Origin: Mycolicibacterium rhodesiae JS60
Lineage (GTDB): Bacteria > Actinomycetota > Actinomycetes > Mycobacteriales > Mycobacteriaceae
DNA: 64,000 bases
Assembly (NCBI GenBank): GCA_000230935.2
Contig: AGIQ01000002.1
Coordinates: forward strand, 1,612,001 to 1,676,000
Reading direction: 5' to 3'
The stretch's first letter is position 1. Each line of letters begins with the position of its first letter. The translations under genes were made by a program, and so were the position numbers. Of the stretch, positions 45,777-62,698 are shown in pieces. The notes under the pieces were generated by a model that was not told the origin of the DNA, did not search any database, and saw nothing but the letters and a program-made list of their open reading frames with translations.

Positions 45777-46799
45777 GTGGGTATTGCTATTCAGGTCGAG
45801 GGGTTGACGAAGTCGTTCGGTTCCCAGCGAATTTGGGAGGACGTCACCCTCGATATCCCCGCCGGTGAGGTCAGCGTTCTGCTGGGACCGTCGGGTACCG
45901 GTAAGTCCGTGTTCTTGAAGTCACTGATCGGTCTGCTGCGCCCCGAGCGCGGCAAGATCATCGTGGACGGCACCAACATCATCGAGTGCTCGGCCAAGGA
46001 GCTCTACGAGATCCGCACACTGTTCGGCGTCATGTTCCAGGACGGCGCGCTGTTCGGCTCGATGAGCCTGTTCGACAACACCGCATTCCCGCTTCGTGAG
46101 CACACGAAGAAGAAGGAATCCGAGATCCGCCAAATCGTCATGGAAAAGCTCGACATGGTCGGTCTGGGTGGGGATGAGAACAAGTTCCCCGGTGAGATCT
46201 CCGGCGGTATGCGCAAGCGTGCCGGCCTGGCCCGCTCGCTGGTGCTGGACCCGAAGATCATCCTCTGCGACGAGCCCGACTCCGGTCTGGACCCGGTGCG
46301 CACCGCCTATCTGTCGCAGCTGTTGATCGATATCAACGCCCAGATCGACGCGACGATCCTGATCGTGACCCACAACATCAACATCGCCCGTACGGTGCCC
46401 GACAACATCGGCATGCTGTTCCGCAAGCACTTGGTGATGTTCGGTCCCCGCGAGGTGCTGCTGACCTCCGATGAGCCGGTGGTGCGCCAGTTCCTCAACG
46501 GCCGCCGGATCGGCCCGATCGGTATGTCGGAAGAGAAGGACGAGTCGACGATGGCCGAGGAGCAGGCCCTGGTCGACGCCGGTCACCACGACGGCGGTGT
46601 CGAAGAAATCGAAGGCGTGCCGCCGCAGCTGACGGTCACCCCCGGCATGCCCGAGCGGGACGCGGTGCGCCGCCGCCAGGAGCGGGTGCGCCAGATCCTG
46701 CACACCCTGCCCCCGGCCGCCCAGGAAGCCATCCGCGACGACCTCGACGGCACCCACAAACTGCCCACCCACACCTTCGCTGGCGAGGACGGGAACTAA
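45777..46799 (+). CDS. mkl: ATPase of Mce lipid-import systems (Mkl/MceG)
   Basis: 340 residues. ABC ATPase: Walker A GPSGTGKS, signature SGGMRKRAGLARSL, Walker B ILCDEPDSGLDP, H-loop VTHN. A C-terminal tail rich in Glu and Arg follows, as usual for Mkl. It powers lipid uptake by the Mce complexes. The GTG at 45777 is chosen because AAGGA lies just upstream; the frame begins seven codons earlier. The TetR and dioxygenase genes that separate rplL from mkl in M. tuberculosis are absent. Confidence 0.93.
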   Translation: MGIAIQVEGLTKSFGSQRIWEDVTLDIPAGEVSVLLGPSGTGKSVFLKSLIGLLRPERGKIIVDGTNIIECSAKELYEIRTLFGVMFQDGALFGSMSLFDNTAFPLREHTKKKESEIRQIVMEKLDMVGLGGDENKFPGEISGGMRKRAGLARSLVLDPKIILCDEPDSGLDPVRTAYLSQLLIDINAQIDATILIVTHNINIARTVPDNIGMLFRKHLVMFGPREVLLTSDEPVVRQFLNGRRIGPIGMSEEKDESTMAEEQALVDAGHHDGGVEEIEGVPPQLTVTPGMPERDAVRRRQERVRQILHTLPPAAQEAIRDDLDGTHKLPTHTFAGEDGN

Positions 46800-46938
46800 C
46801 CCACTTCCGCCGCCTGTCCAGCTGACACCGGTGCATCCAATTGCGCGGGTGTTAGCTGCTTTTCGGGCAATTCGAGGAAAAACTGGTTCGCCCGCCCCCT
46901 TACTCGGCTAGCGTTTGCCGCGAGGTTGAGGAGGCTGG

Positions 46939-49317
46939 GTGCTGCGCGACCGGCGGATCTGGTGGGGGACGGTAGCGGTCTTCGCCGGCATCGGCGCGGC
47001 CCTGCTGGCAGGCAGCGGCGCCGCGGCGGCCGACACCGGCGGCAGCGCCGACCGCTCGGGCCCGTCCACTTCGCAGTCGTCGTCCAGTTCCTCGCCGGCC
47101 GCGGCCGCGAGCGGTCGGCACCGGTCGGCACCCGTAGCGGTCGCCGGGATGCGCACTCCGAAAGCGACTGCCGCCGCCGGTCGGCAGGCGAGCGCTCGGC
47201 GCGCCCCGATCGCCCCCGCCAAAGTTCTGGCCACCGTGCTGTCCGTCTTCGGTGCAGGTCCGACGGCCCCGCCCGCGACCGGCACCAGCGCCCGTCCCGC
47301 CGCGGCGTCCCCGTCGGCGCAGTCGGTTGTCACCCCGCCGGCCACCAACGGCGTCACCGGAGTGAAGGTCGGGCATTCGACGCTGACGATCCCGGTCAAC
47401 GGCGGCTTCAACGCACCGGCCGACTGGTACTTCCCGACCCAGGCCGACGGTTCGGTGCAAGCCAACGGCGTCATCTGGCTGCAGCACGGGTTCCTCGCCG
47501 ACAAATCCTTCTATTCGGCGCTGGCCACCCAGCTCGCGCAGGACACCAACTCCATCGTGGTGGCGCCGACGCTGCCGTCGTTCCCGCAGCTGAGGTGCGG
47601 CGGTTGCACCCTCTACGGGGTGCCGATGCAGAAGGCCGCGGCCACGATGTTCCTCGGCGACCGCTCGGCGTTGACGATCAGCGCCAGCCAGGCCGGATAT
47701 CTGGGCGCGCTGCCGGAGGACTTCATCCTGGCCGGGCACTCCGCCGGCGGCGGGTGGTCATCGTCGGTGGGCGGCTACTACGTCGACAGCCTGGGCCAGG
47801 GCGGCGAGAACCATCTACTCGGCGTGGTGATGTACGACGGCGTCAACATGAACGGCACACTGCCGCAGGCGATCGCCAGCCTGGACACCCTCGACATTCC
47901 CCTCTATCAGATCGCCGCCCCCGCCCAGACCTGGAACTCGTTCGGCACCACCACCGACGAACTCGTGCAGTTGCGACCCGATCAGTTCGTCGGCGTCGTG
48001 TTGACCAACGGCTCGCACGTGGACGCGATGCTCGGCAGCAACCCCGTCATCGACTTCTTCGCCCAATTGGTCACCAAGCGCTCGCCGCCCGGGAACACTG
48101 CCGCCGTCGACACCCTCGGCGCCGGCTGGATCAACGACTTCTACGTCGGCGCCGGCCCCGGAGCCCCGCAGTACGGCCTCTACGGCACCGCCGGCCAGCC
48201 GATCATCATGGGCGATGCCTCCGCGGTCGTGCTGCCGACACCGCTGGCCAGCCAGCTCGGACCGATCGAGAACCTGATGAAGAAGTGGACCGCTTTCGTC
48301 ATGCCGCTGATCTTCGGCGGCGCACCGAGCACGGACACCGTCACACCGGCGGCACCGAACCCCACGGCGGTCGCGTCACCGACCGCCAACGGCGTGACCG
48401 GCGTGAAGACCGGCAACACCACGCTGACGATCCAGGTCGGATCCCGGACCTACAACGCACCCGCCGACTGGTATTTCCCGACTCAGGCCGACGGCTCGGT
48501 GCAGGCCAACGGCATCATCTACCTGCAGCACGGGTTCCTGGCCAACAAGTCCTTCTACACCGTGTTGGCGAGGTCGCTGGCGCAGCAGACCAACAGCATC
48601 GTGGTCGCGACGACACTGCCGTCGTTCGCGCCGCTGACCTGCCCGACCTGCACCATCAACAACCCCGCCATGCAGCAGGGCGTTGCCGACCTGTTCCTCG
48701 GTGGGCGCGCCGCACTCACCATCAGCGCCAGCCGGGCCGGCTACCAGGGGACGTTGCCGCAAGACTTCACCCTGTCCGGGCATTCCGCCGGCGGGGGACT
48801 GGCCGTGGCCGCCGGCAGCAACTACATCGATTCCCTGGCCCCCGGCGACGACAACCACCTTCTCGGTGTGGTGATGTTCGACGGCGTTGCCAACGGCACC
48901 GGGTTCGCCGATGCACTGGCCACCCTCGACGGCGTTCCCGTCTATCAGATCGCCGCGCCTGCGCAGCCGTGGAATGCCTTCGGCAGGACCACCACGCAGC
49001 TGATCGCCGAGCGCCCGGACCAGTTCGTCGGCGTCGAACTGGTCAATGGCTCACACACCGACTCGGTGATCGGTTCGGACCCGTTCTTCGACTTCTTCGC
49101 CGCCATCTTCGTCCGACCGTCGGCGCCCGGTAACGCCTCGGCCGTGCACACGTTGGCTGCGGGCTGGGTCAACGATTTCTACGTCGGGGCCGGGCCGGCC
49201 GCCCCGCAGTTCGGGCTCTACGGATCGGCCGGGGAGCCGATCCTCATGGGGCCCACCGCCGCCATCGTCCTGCCGACGCAGCCGGCCACCGCGGCGGCCC
49301 GCTCGATCGCCGCCTGA
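46939..49317 (+). CDS. Secreted protein of two tandem alpha/beta-hydrolase domains
   Basis: 792 residues. Signal peptide (TVAVFAGIGAALLAGSGAAAA), a Ser/Ala-rich linker to about 130, then two homologous units at about 135-437 and 482-785. Each opens with NGVTGVK and ADWYFPTQADGSVQANG. Each has a QHGFLA oxyanion loop, the nucleophile GHSAGGG (Ser near 267 and 615), and closes with NDFYVGAG and an IIMG or ILMG segment. Both units therefore keep their catalytic serine. The substrate is unknown; lipase or esterase activity is likely. The GTG start is backed by GAGGAGG. It is absent at this place in M. tuberculosis, as I recall it. Confidence 0.8.
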   Translation: MLRDRRIWWGTVAVFAGIGAALLAGSGAAAADTGGSADRSGPSTSQSSSSSSPAAAASGRHRSAPVAVAGMRTPKATAAAGRQASARRAPIAPAKVLATVLSVFGAGPTAPPATGTSARPAAASPSAQSVVTPPATNGVTGVKVGHSTLTIPVNGGFNAPADWYFPTQADGSVQANGVIWLQHGFLADKSFYSALATQLAQDTNSIVVAPTLPSFPQLRCGGCTLYGVPMQKAAATMFLGDRSALTISASQAGYLGALPEDFILAGHSAGGGWSSSVGGYYVDSLGQGGENHLLGVVMYDGVNMNGTLPQAIASLDTLDIPLYQIAAPAQTWNSFGTTTDELVQLRPDQFVGVVLTNGSHVDAMLGSNPVIDFFAQLVTKRSPPGNTAAVDTLGAGWINDFYVGAGPGAPQYGLYGTAGQPIIMGDASAVVLPTPLASQLGPIENLMKKWTAFVMPLIFGGAPSTDTVTPAAPNPTAVASPTANGVTGVKTGNTTLTIQVGSRTYNAPADWYFPTQADGSVQANGIIYLQHGFLANKSFYTVLARSLAQQTNSIVVATTLPSFAPLTCPTCTINNPAMQQGVADLFLGGRAALTISASRAGYQGTLPQDFTLSGHSAGGGLAVAAGSNYIDSLAPGDDNHLLGVVMFDGVANGTGFADALATLDGVPVYQIAAPAQPWNAFGRTTTQLIAERPDQFVGVELVNGSHTDSVIGSDPFFDFFAAIFVRPSAPGNASAVHTLAAGWVNDFYVGAGPAAPQFGLYGSAGEPILMGPTAAIVLPTQPATAAARSIAA

Positions 49318-53250
<3,933 letters not shown>

Positions 53251-53259
53251 GTTATCTAG

Positions 53260-57237
<3,978 letters not shown>

Positions 57238-57253
57238 CCTTCTCTGCGCGAGC

Positions 57254-57302
57254 AGACGCAAAGGCCCCCGCACGCACGGCGTGTCGGGGGCTTTTGCGTC
57301 TT
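57254..57302 (+). terminator. Terminator hairpin after rpoC (copy 1)
   Basis: A long stem, AGACGCAAAGGCCCCCG paired with CGGGGGCTTTTGCGTCT (one G-U), around CACGCACGGCGTGT. It is nearly the same as the element at 58244-58299. Confidence 0.85.
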
Positions 57303-58245
57303 GTCGCCAGTTGTCCCCAGCGGTGAATTGGCAACTCCGAAGCCAAACTTGCAGCATCGCGGTGTGTTTATCGATGAGCTGTTTGCCGCCAACGGCGGGC
57401 TCGCGACGACCGAACAGTTGCTCACCGTAATGTCGCGCAAGTCGCTGACCGCCCACTGCAGAGCTGATGCGCTCATTCGGGTGTGGCACGGCGTATACGC
57501 CTTGCAAGAACCCAACACCGTGACACGCTTGGCCGCACTCGACCTCATGACGGGCAGGAAGATGGTCGCTTGCATGAGCACTGCTGCCCGCTTCTATGGT
57601 TTCGACACCGAGAAGGACAGCCGTATTCACGTTCTTGATCCGGGCGTTCGGGTGAGGCCAACGGCAGGATTGATGGTGCATCAGCGCGTCGGCGCACCGC
57701 TGCGTCGAGTGCAGGGCCGACTGGCGACTGCTCCCGCGTGGACGGCCGTTGAGACCGCACGGTCACTGCGGCGTCCCCGAGCGTTGGCCACCCTCGATGC
57801 CGCCCTGCGATGTTCGGCGTGCTCGCCCGCGGAGTTGCAAGCCGCGGTGCGTGAGCAAAAGGGACGCCGCGGGATCGTCAAGGTCCGAGACCTGTTGCAG
57901 TATGCGGACGGCAGAGCAGAATCGGCGATGGAAAGTGAAGCACGGCTGGTCTTCATCGATGGCGGGATAGCGCCGTCGGAGGTTCAGTACGAGATCGTTG
58001 ACTACTGCGGCGACCTGTGGCGGGCCGACTTCGCCTGGCCAGAGGCGATGGTCGCTGCGGAGTACGACAGCATGGAGTGGCATGCCAATCCGACCGCGTG
58101 GAAGCGTGACCGCATCAAGTCGGCGAGACTGCAAGACATGGGTTGGACGTCGGTGCGCTTCGTCGTCGACGATGTGCGCCGGCATCCGGCCGATCTGGTG
58201 AGACGGGTCGCCCACTGCCTCGACGCGCCCCGGCTCGCCTGCTGA
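57301..58245 (+). CDS. AbiEi-like / DUF559 PD-(D/E)XK-fold protein
   Basis: Up to 314 residues. The N-terminus has a helix-turn-helix resembling AbiEi antitoxins (LATTEQLLTVMSRKSL, VWHGVYAL). The C-terminus has a Vsr/DUF559 endonuclease-like segment (WRADFAWPEAMVAAEYDS, with Asp and Glu). Such proteins are common in actinomycetes; a nuclease or stress role is possible but unproven. The coordinates mark the longest frame; it begins within the rpoC terminator, so TTG 57328 or GTG 57364 is more likely the true start. It is flanked by two almost identical hairpins and is absent from the M. tuberculosis order, suggesting insertion. Confidence 0.6.
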   Translation: MSPVVPSGELATPKPNLQHRGVFIDELFAANGGLATTEQLLTVMSRKSLTAHCRADALIRVWHGVYALQEPNTVTRLAALDLMTGRKMVACMSTAARFYGFDTEKDSRIHVLDPGVRVRPTAGLMVHQRVGAPLRRVQGRLATAPAWTAVETARSLRRPRALATLDAALRCSACSPAELQAAVREQKGRRGIVKVRDLLQYADGRAESAMESEARLVFIDGGIAPSEVQYEIVDYCGDLWRADFAWPEAMVAAEYDSMEWHANPTAWKRDRIKSARLQDMGWTSVRFVVDDVRRHPADLVRRVAHCLDAPRLAC

Positions 58246-58299
58246 GCAGACGCAAAAGCCCCCAAATCCGCGGCGTGTCGGGGGCGTTTGCGTCTGCTC
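58244..58299 (+). terminator. Terminator hairpin (copy 2) after the AbiEi-like gene
   Basis: Arms of 20 bases, GAGCAGACGCAAAAGCCCCC and GGGGGCGTTTGCGTCTGCTC, one mismatch, around a 16-base loop that includes GGCGTGT. It shares arm sequence and loop core with the rpoC terminator 1 kb upstream. Confidence 0.85.
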
Positions 58300-58373
58300 G
58301 CCGGAAGAAGCGATGAGTTCCACGGGCTTGCGAAGTCTAAGTGTTGACCGCCGACGCACCCCAGGAGGAATAC

Positions 58374-59021
58374 GTGGCCCAATTGCTCAGAGTCCATAAC
58401 TTCATGCTGTCGCGGGACGGATTCGGCGCGGGGCGCAACCAGTGCTTCGAGCGGCCGTTCGGTGACGCCGACCAACCGGCGCTGTTCGCCTGGGTCGGCG
58501 CGACGGCGAGTTGGGTGGGCCGCAGGGAGCCGGGTGGAACGCGCGGCCTTGACGACTATTTCACCCGGGACTACCGCAACAACATCGGCGCGGAGATCAT
58601 GGGCCGCAACAAGTTCAGCCCGTACCGCGGCCCCTGGCAGGACCATCCCGAGTGGCAGGGCTGGTGGGGTGAGCAGCCACCGTTCCACACTCCCGTGTTC
58701 GTCATGACGCACCATGATCGCCCGCCGCTGACGCTGTCGGACACGACGTTTCACTTCGTGTCCGGTGAGCCGGCGGATGTCCTGAATCAGGCGAAGGCGG
58801 CCGCGGACGGCAAGGACGTCCGGCTCGGTGGCGGTGCGAGCACCGTCCGGGAGTTCCTCGATGCGGGCCTCGTCGACACTCTGCATGTGGCGGTCGCCGA
58901 CGTGGAGATCGGTGTGGGTTCGCGGCTGTGGGAGTCGCCCGACGAACTCGAGGACCGCTTCCATCACGAGGTGGTGCCCAGTCCGAGCGGCGTCACTCAC
59001 CATCTGTTCTGGCGGAGATGA
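58374..59021 (+). CDS. Dihydrofolate reductase / RibD C-terminal family protein
   Basis: 215 residues, RibD/DHFR-like oxidoreductase fold. FMLSRDGFGAG and EIMGRNKFSPYRGPW match the family; DVRLGGGASTVREFLDAGLVDTLHVAV is its conserved nucleotide-binding and dimer region. It likely uses NADPH; the substrate is not known, and it is not the essential folate enzyme. The GTG at 58374 is chosen because AGGAGGA lies four bases upstream. Confidence 0.8.
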   Translation: MAQLLRVHNFMLSRDGFGAGRNQCFERPFGDADQPALFAWVGATASWVGRREPGGTRGLDDYFTRDYRNNIGAEIMGRNKFSPYRGPWQDHPEWQGWWGEQPPFHTPVFVMTHHDRPPLTLSDTTFHFVSGEPADVLNQAKAAADGKDVRLGGGASTVREFLDAGLVDTLHVAVADVEIGVGSRLWESPDELEDRFHHEVVPSPSGVTHHLFWRR

Positions 59022-59062
59022 CGGCCGTGCGCGGGGTCGGTGACCGCGCATAGACTCGATCC

Positions 59063-59815
59063 GTGCTGATCGGTTCCCATGTGCATGGCGACGACCCGCT
59101 GGCAGCGGCGGCTGCCGACGGCGCCGAGGTGGCGCAGTTCTTCCTCGGTAATCCGCAGAGCTGGAAGAAGCCCAAGCCCCGCGAGGACGCCGCGAGCCTG
59201 AAGGCCTCGGCCATCCCGCTGTATGTACACGCGCCGTACCTGATCAACGTGGCCTCGGCCAACAACCGCGTGCGCATCCCGTCGCGCAAGATCCTGCAGG
59301 ACACCTGCGACGCCGCCGCCGAGATCGACGCCACCGCGGTGATCGTGCACGGGGGTCACGCCGACGACAACGATATGGAAGCCGGTTTCGAACGCTGGGT
59401 GAAGGCCCTGGCGGCACTCGAGACGGACATGCCGGTCTATCTGGAGAACACCGCGGGCGGTGACCACGCGATGGCGCGTCATTTCGACACCATCGCCCGG
59501 CTCTGGGAGCGCATCGCCGACACCGGCATCGGGTTCTGCCTGGACACCTGCCACGCGTGGGCGGCTGGCGAAGAGCTGATCGACGCCGTCGAGCGGATCA
59601 AGGGGATCACCGGACGCATCGACCTGGTGCACTGCAACGATTCGCGTGACGCCAAGGGGTCCGGTGCCGACCGGCACGCGAATTTCGGTACGGGACAGAT
59701 CGATCCGCAGCTTCTGGTGGCGGTCGTGAAGGCCGCTGACGCGCCGGTGATCTGTGAGACCGCCGACGAAGGCCGCAAAGATGACATCGCCTTCCTCCGC
59801 GAACACGTGAGCTAG
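59063..59815 (+). CDS. nfo: Endonuclease IV
   Basis: 250 residues, standard TIM-barrel AP endonuclease. Zinc ligands are visible in [35 protein letters not shown] and DRHANFGTG. It cuts DNA at abasic sites in base-excision repair. The start is GTG 59063. lpqP follows two bases after the stop, so they are co-transcribed. It corresponds to Rv0670 (end). Confidence 0.95.
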   Translation: MLIGSHVHGDDPLAAAAADGAEVAQFFLGNPQSWKKPKPREDAASLKASAIPLYVHAPYLINVASANNRVRIPSRKILQDTCDAAAEIDATAVIVHGGHADDNDMEAGFERWVKALAALETDMPVYLENTAGGDHAMARHFDTIARLWERIADTGIGFCLDTCHAWAAGEELIDAVERIKGITGRIDLVHCNDSRDAKGSGADRHANFGTGQIDPQLLVAVVKAADAPVICETADEGRKDDIAFLREHVS

Positions 59816-59817
59816 CC

Positions 59818-60651
59818 ATGTGGGTCCGCCGTGTCGCGCTGCTGATGGCACTGCTGTTGGTGTCGGCCTGCGCGCCGTCGGCTGCGGTCACGTCCCGGTT
59901 CACCCCCGGCGCCAGTGTGCACGCGATCACGGTCGGGGGCGTCGACCGCGCGTATCGGCTCTACCTCCCGAAGGGTCTGTCGCCGGCGGCATCGCTGGTC
60001 GTGATGCTGCACGGCTGGACCGGTAGTGCCGCGCAGGCCGAGCGGCAGTACGGCTGGAATGACCTCGCCGACTCCGCCAAGTTTGTGGTCGCCTACCCCG
60101 ATGGAGTGGGGGAGTCGTGGAATTCCGGTGGCTGCTGCGGTCGGGCGGCTGACGAGGGTGTCGACGACGTCGGCTTCATCACCGCCGCCGTTCGCGACAT
60201 CGCCGACAACGTGGGTATCGACCCCGCCCGCATCTACGCCGCCGGAATCAGCAACGGCGGCATGATGGCCTACAAATTGGCTTGCAACAGTGCGGTTTTC
60301 GCCGCCATCGGGCCGGATGCGGCGACCCAGCTGGAGGCATGCCCGTCGCCGCGGCCGACATCGGTGCTGCACATCCACGGCACCGACGACCGGCTGATTC
60401 GCTACGACGGCGAGCCCGGGACCGCCGTCCCCGTCAAGACGCCTACTCCGCCTGAGGTCAACGCGTTCTGGCGCAACGTCGATCAATGCCAGCCGCCGGC
60501 GACCACGGTCGACGGGGACCTGACGACCTCGGTGGCGAACTGTCCGAGCGGGCGCAGCGTCGAGTTGATCACCGTGGCCGGTGGCGGGCACGACTGGCCG
60601 TCGTTCGCCACGCAGCGGATGTGGGACTTCTTCGCCGCTCACCCTGGTTAG
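59818..60651 (+). CDS. lpqP: Lipoprotein LpqP (PHB-depolymerase-like esterase)
   Basis: 277 residues. The lipobox LLVSAC (Cys near residue 18) makes it a lipoprotein. The body is an alpha/beta hydrolase of the LpqC/PhaZ type: VVMLHGWTG, AYPDGVGESWNSGGCC, nucleophile AGISNGGMMAY, Asp in HGTDDRLI, His in GGGHDWP. It probably hydrolyses esters at the cell surface. It is the second gene of the nfo operon and convergent with the cupin gene 22 bases further on. Confidence 0.9.
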   Translation: MWVRRVALLMALLLVSACAPSAAVTSRFTPGASVHAITVGGVDRAYRLYLPKGLSPAASLVVMLHGWTGSAAQAERQYGWNDLADSAKFVVAYPDGVGESWNSGGCCGRAADEGVDDVGFITAAVRDIADNVGIDPARIYAAGISNGGMMAYKLACNSAVFAAIGPDAATQLEACPSPRPTSVLHIHGTDDRLIRYDGEPGTAVPVKTPTPPEVNAFWRNVDQCQPPATTVDGDLTTSVANCPSGRSVELITVAGGGHDWPSFATQRMWDFFAAHPG

Positions 60652-60672
60652 CTTCCCGGGTCACCCGCCGGT

Positions 60673-61008
60673 CTAGGTCAGATAGACCTTCCGCAGCGTC
60701 TCGGTCACCGTCCACACCGTCCTGGTGCCCTTCGTCAGGCGCACCACGTCGCCGGCGCTGAGCGTGAGCGGCGGACCACCGTCCTCGAAGCCGACGGTGG
60801 CCGCACCGCAGAGCACCACGAACAGTTCCTCGGCCTCGACATCGCGCATCACGCCGGGCGTCATCTCCCACACTCCGACTTCGAGCCCGCCGAACTGTCC
60901 GAGCTCGGCTGTCCCGGTGTGGGGCTCGCCGCCCAGAGCCTGGTCGGCAGGCACCGCTTCGTGTTCGAGCCACTGGGTCGCGGCGTGGACGACAGAGTTC
61001 GGCTTCAC
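60673..61008 (-). CDS. Cupin-domain protein
   Basis: About 111 residues, single small cupin barrel (GVWEMTPGVMRDVEAEELFVVL, then PLTLSAGDVVRL). It resembles the (R)-mandelonitrile-lyase/DUF861-like cupins often called ethanolamine-utilisation type; the metal ligands are few (Glu, no clear His pair). Function unknown. The GTG at 61008 is the likely start (GGAG nearby). It is divergent from fadE8, 61 bases apart. Confidence 0.7.
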   Translation of the reverse strand: MKPNSVVHAATQWLEHEAVPADQALGGEPHTGTAELGQFGGLEVGVWEMTPGVMRDVEAEELFVVLCGAATVGFEDGGPPLTLSAGDVVRLTKGTRTVWTVTETLRKVYLT

Positions 61009-61069
61009 CACTCCAGCGTGCCATATTACACATCTTGTGCGACCGTCGAAGAAATGTAACAGTGGTGGC

Positions 61070-62698
61070 ATGTCGGATACGCATGTCGTCACCAACCAGG
61101 TTCCGCCGCTGCTGGACCACAACCCGGCGGACTCACCGGTCCTGATCGAGGCCCTGATCCGAGAGGGCGGCCGATGGGGTGTCGAGGAGGTCACCGAGCT
61201 CGGTGCGCTGTCCGGCAGCGCACAGGCCCAGCGCTGGGGAGACCTGGCCGACCGCAACCAGCCGATCCTGCACACCCACGACCGGTACGGCCATCGCGTC
61301 GACGAGATCGAGTACGACCCGGCCTACCACGAGCTGATGCGCACGGCCATTGCCCACGGCATGCATGCCGCACCGTGGGCCGACGACCGCCCGGGTGCCC
61401 ACGTGGTGCGCGCGGCCAAGATGGGGGTGTGGACTCCCGAACCGGGCCACATCTGCCCGATCTCGATGACGTACGCCGTCGTGCCCGCACTGCGCCACAA
61501 CCCCGACCTCGCCACGGTCTACGAGCCGCTGCTGACCAGCCGCGAATACGACCCCGAACTGAAGGTGCCAGCCACCAAGGTCGGCATCACCGCGGGCATG
61601 TCGATGACCGAGAAGCAAGGCGGCTCCGACGTGCGGGCCGGCACCACCCAGGCCGTGCCCAACGGTGACGGCAGCTACACCCTCACCGGGCACAAGTGGT
61701 TCACCTCCGCGGCGATGAGCGACATCTTTCTGGTGCTGGCACAGGCGCCAGGCGGTCTGAGCTGTTTCATGCTGCCGCGTGTACTGCCCGACGGCACCCG
61801 CAACCGAATGTTCTTGCAGCGCTTGAAGGACAAACTGGGCAATCACGCCAATGCCTCCAGCGAGGTCGAATACGACGGTGCGGTCGCGTGGCTGATCGGC
61901 GAGGAAGGCCGCGGGGTGCCGACCATCATCGAGATGGTCAACCTCACCCGGCTGGACTGCACGCTGGGCAGCGCCACCAGTATGCGCAGCGGGCTGACCC
62001 GTGCCGTGCATCACGCCCAGCACCGAAAGGCGTTCGGCGCCTATCTGATCGACCAGCCGCTGATGCGCAACGTGCTGGCCGACCTCGCCGTCGAAGCCGA
62101 AGCCGCCACCATCATCGCGATGCGGATGGCCGGGGCCACCGACGCCGCCGTCCGCGGTGACGAACGGGAGACACTGCTGCGCCGCATCGGCCTGGCCGCG
62201 GCCAAGTACTGGGTGTGCAAGCGGGCCACTCCGCACGCCGGTGAGGCGATGGAATGCCTGGGCGGCAACGGCTATGCCGAGGAATCCGGCATGCCACGGC
62301 TCTACCGCGAGGCGCCGCTGATGGGGATCTGGGAAGGGTCGGGCAACGTCAGTGCACTGGACACGTTGCGCGCCATGGCAACCCGTCCCGAATGCGTCGA
62401 CGTCCTGTTCGACGAACTCGCCACCAGCGCGGGCCAGGACGTCCGGCTGGACACCCACGTCGCCGAATTGCGGGCCGAGTTGGGCAACTTCGACGCGATC
62501 GAATACCGGGCGCGCAAGATCACCGAAGACATCGCGCTGGCGCTGCAGGGTTCGCTGCTGGTCCGTCACGGCCATCCCGCGGTCGCCGAAGCGTTCCTGG
62601 CCACCCGGATGGGCGGCAACTGGGGCGGCGCGTTCGGAACGCTGCCCGACGGACTCGACTTGGCGCCGATCCTCGAGCGCTGCCTGGTGAAGGGATGA
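61070..62698 (+). CDS. fadE8: Acyl-CoA dehydrogenase FadE8 (AidB-like)
   Basis: 542 residues. It has the longer AidB/ACAD form with the FAD region MSMTEKQGGSDVRAGT, GHKWFTSAAMSD, and CLGGNGYAEESGMPRLYREAPLMGIWEGSGN. It would oxidise acyl-CoA in lipid breakdown, or act AidB-like. The ATG at 61070 is preceded by GTGG rather than a strong ribosome site. Its TGA overlaps the echA4 ATG as ATGA. Confidence 0.92.
   Translation: MSDTHVVTNQVPPLLDHNPADSPVLIEALIREGGRWGVEEVTELGALSGSAQAQRWGDLADRNQPILHTHDRYGHRVDEIEYDPAYHELMRTAIAHGMHAAPWADDRPGAHVVRAAKMGVWTPEPGHICPISMTYAVVPALRHNPDLATVYEPLLTSREYDPELKVPATKVGITAGMSMTEKQGGSDVRAGTTQAVPNGDGSYTLTGHKWFTSAAMSDIFLVLAQAPGGLSCFMLPRVLPDGTRNRMFLQRLKDKLGNHANASSEVEYDGAVAWLIGEEGRGVPTIIEMVNLTRLDCTLGSATSMRSGLTRAVHHAQHRKAFGAYLIDQPLMRNVLADLAVEAEAATIIAMRMAGATDAAVRGDERETLLRRIGLAAAKYWVCKRATPHAGEAMECLGGNGYAEESGMPRLYREAPLMGIWEGSGNVSALDTLRAMATRPECVDVLFDELATSAGQDVRLDTHVAELRAELGNFDAIEYRARKITEDIALALQGSLLVRHGHPAVAEAFLATRMGGNWGGAFGTLPDGLDLAPILERCLVKG

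Noticed and set aside
46926..49133. Alternative plus-strand frame inside the double hydrolase gene
   Set aside because: Arg-rich shadow; the other frame has signal peptide and catalytic motifs.
61133..62575. 480-residue minus-strand frame opposite fadE8
   Set aside because: Shadow of the acyl-CoA dehydrogenase, no family resemblance.
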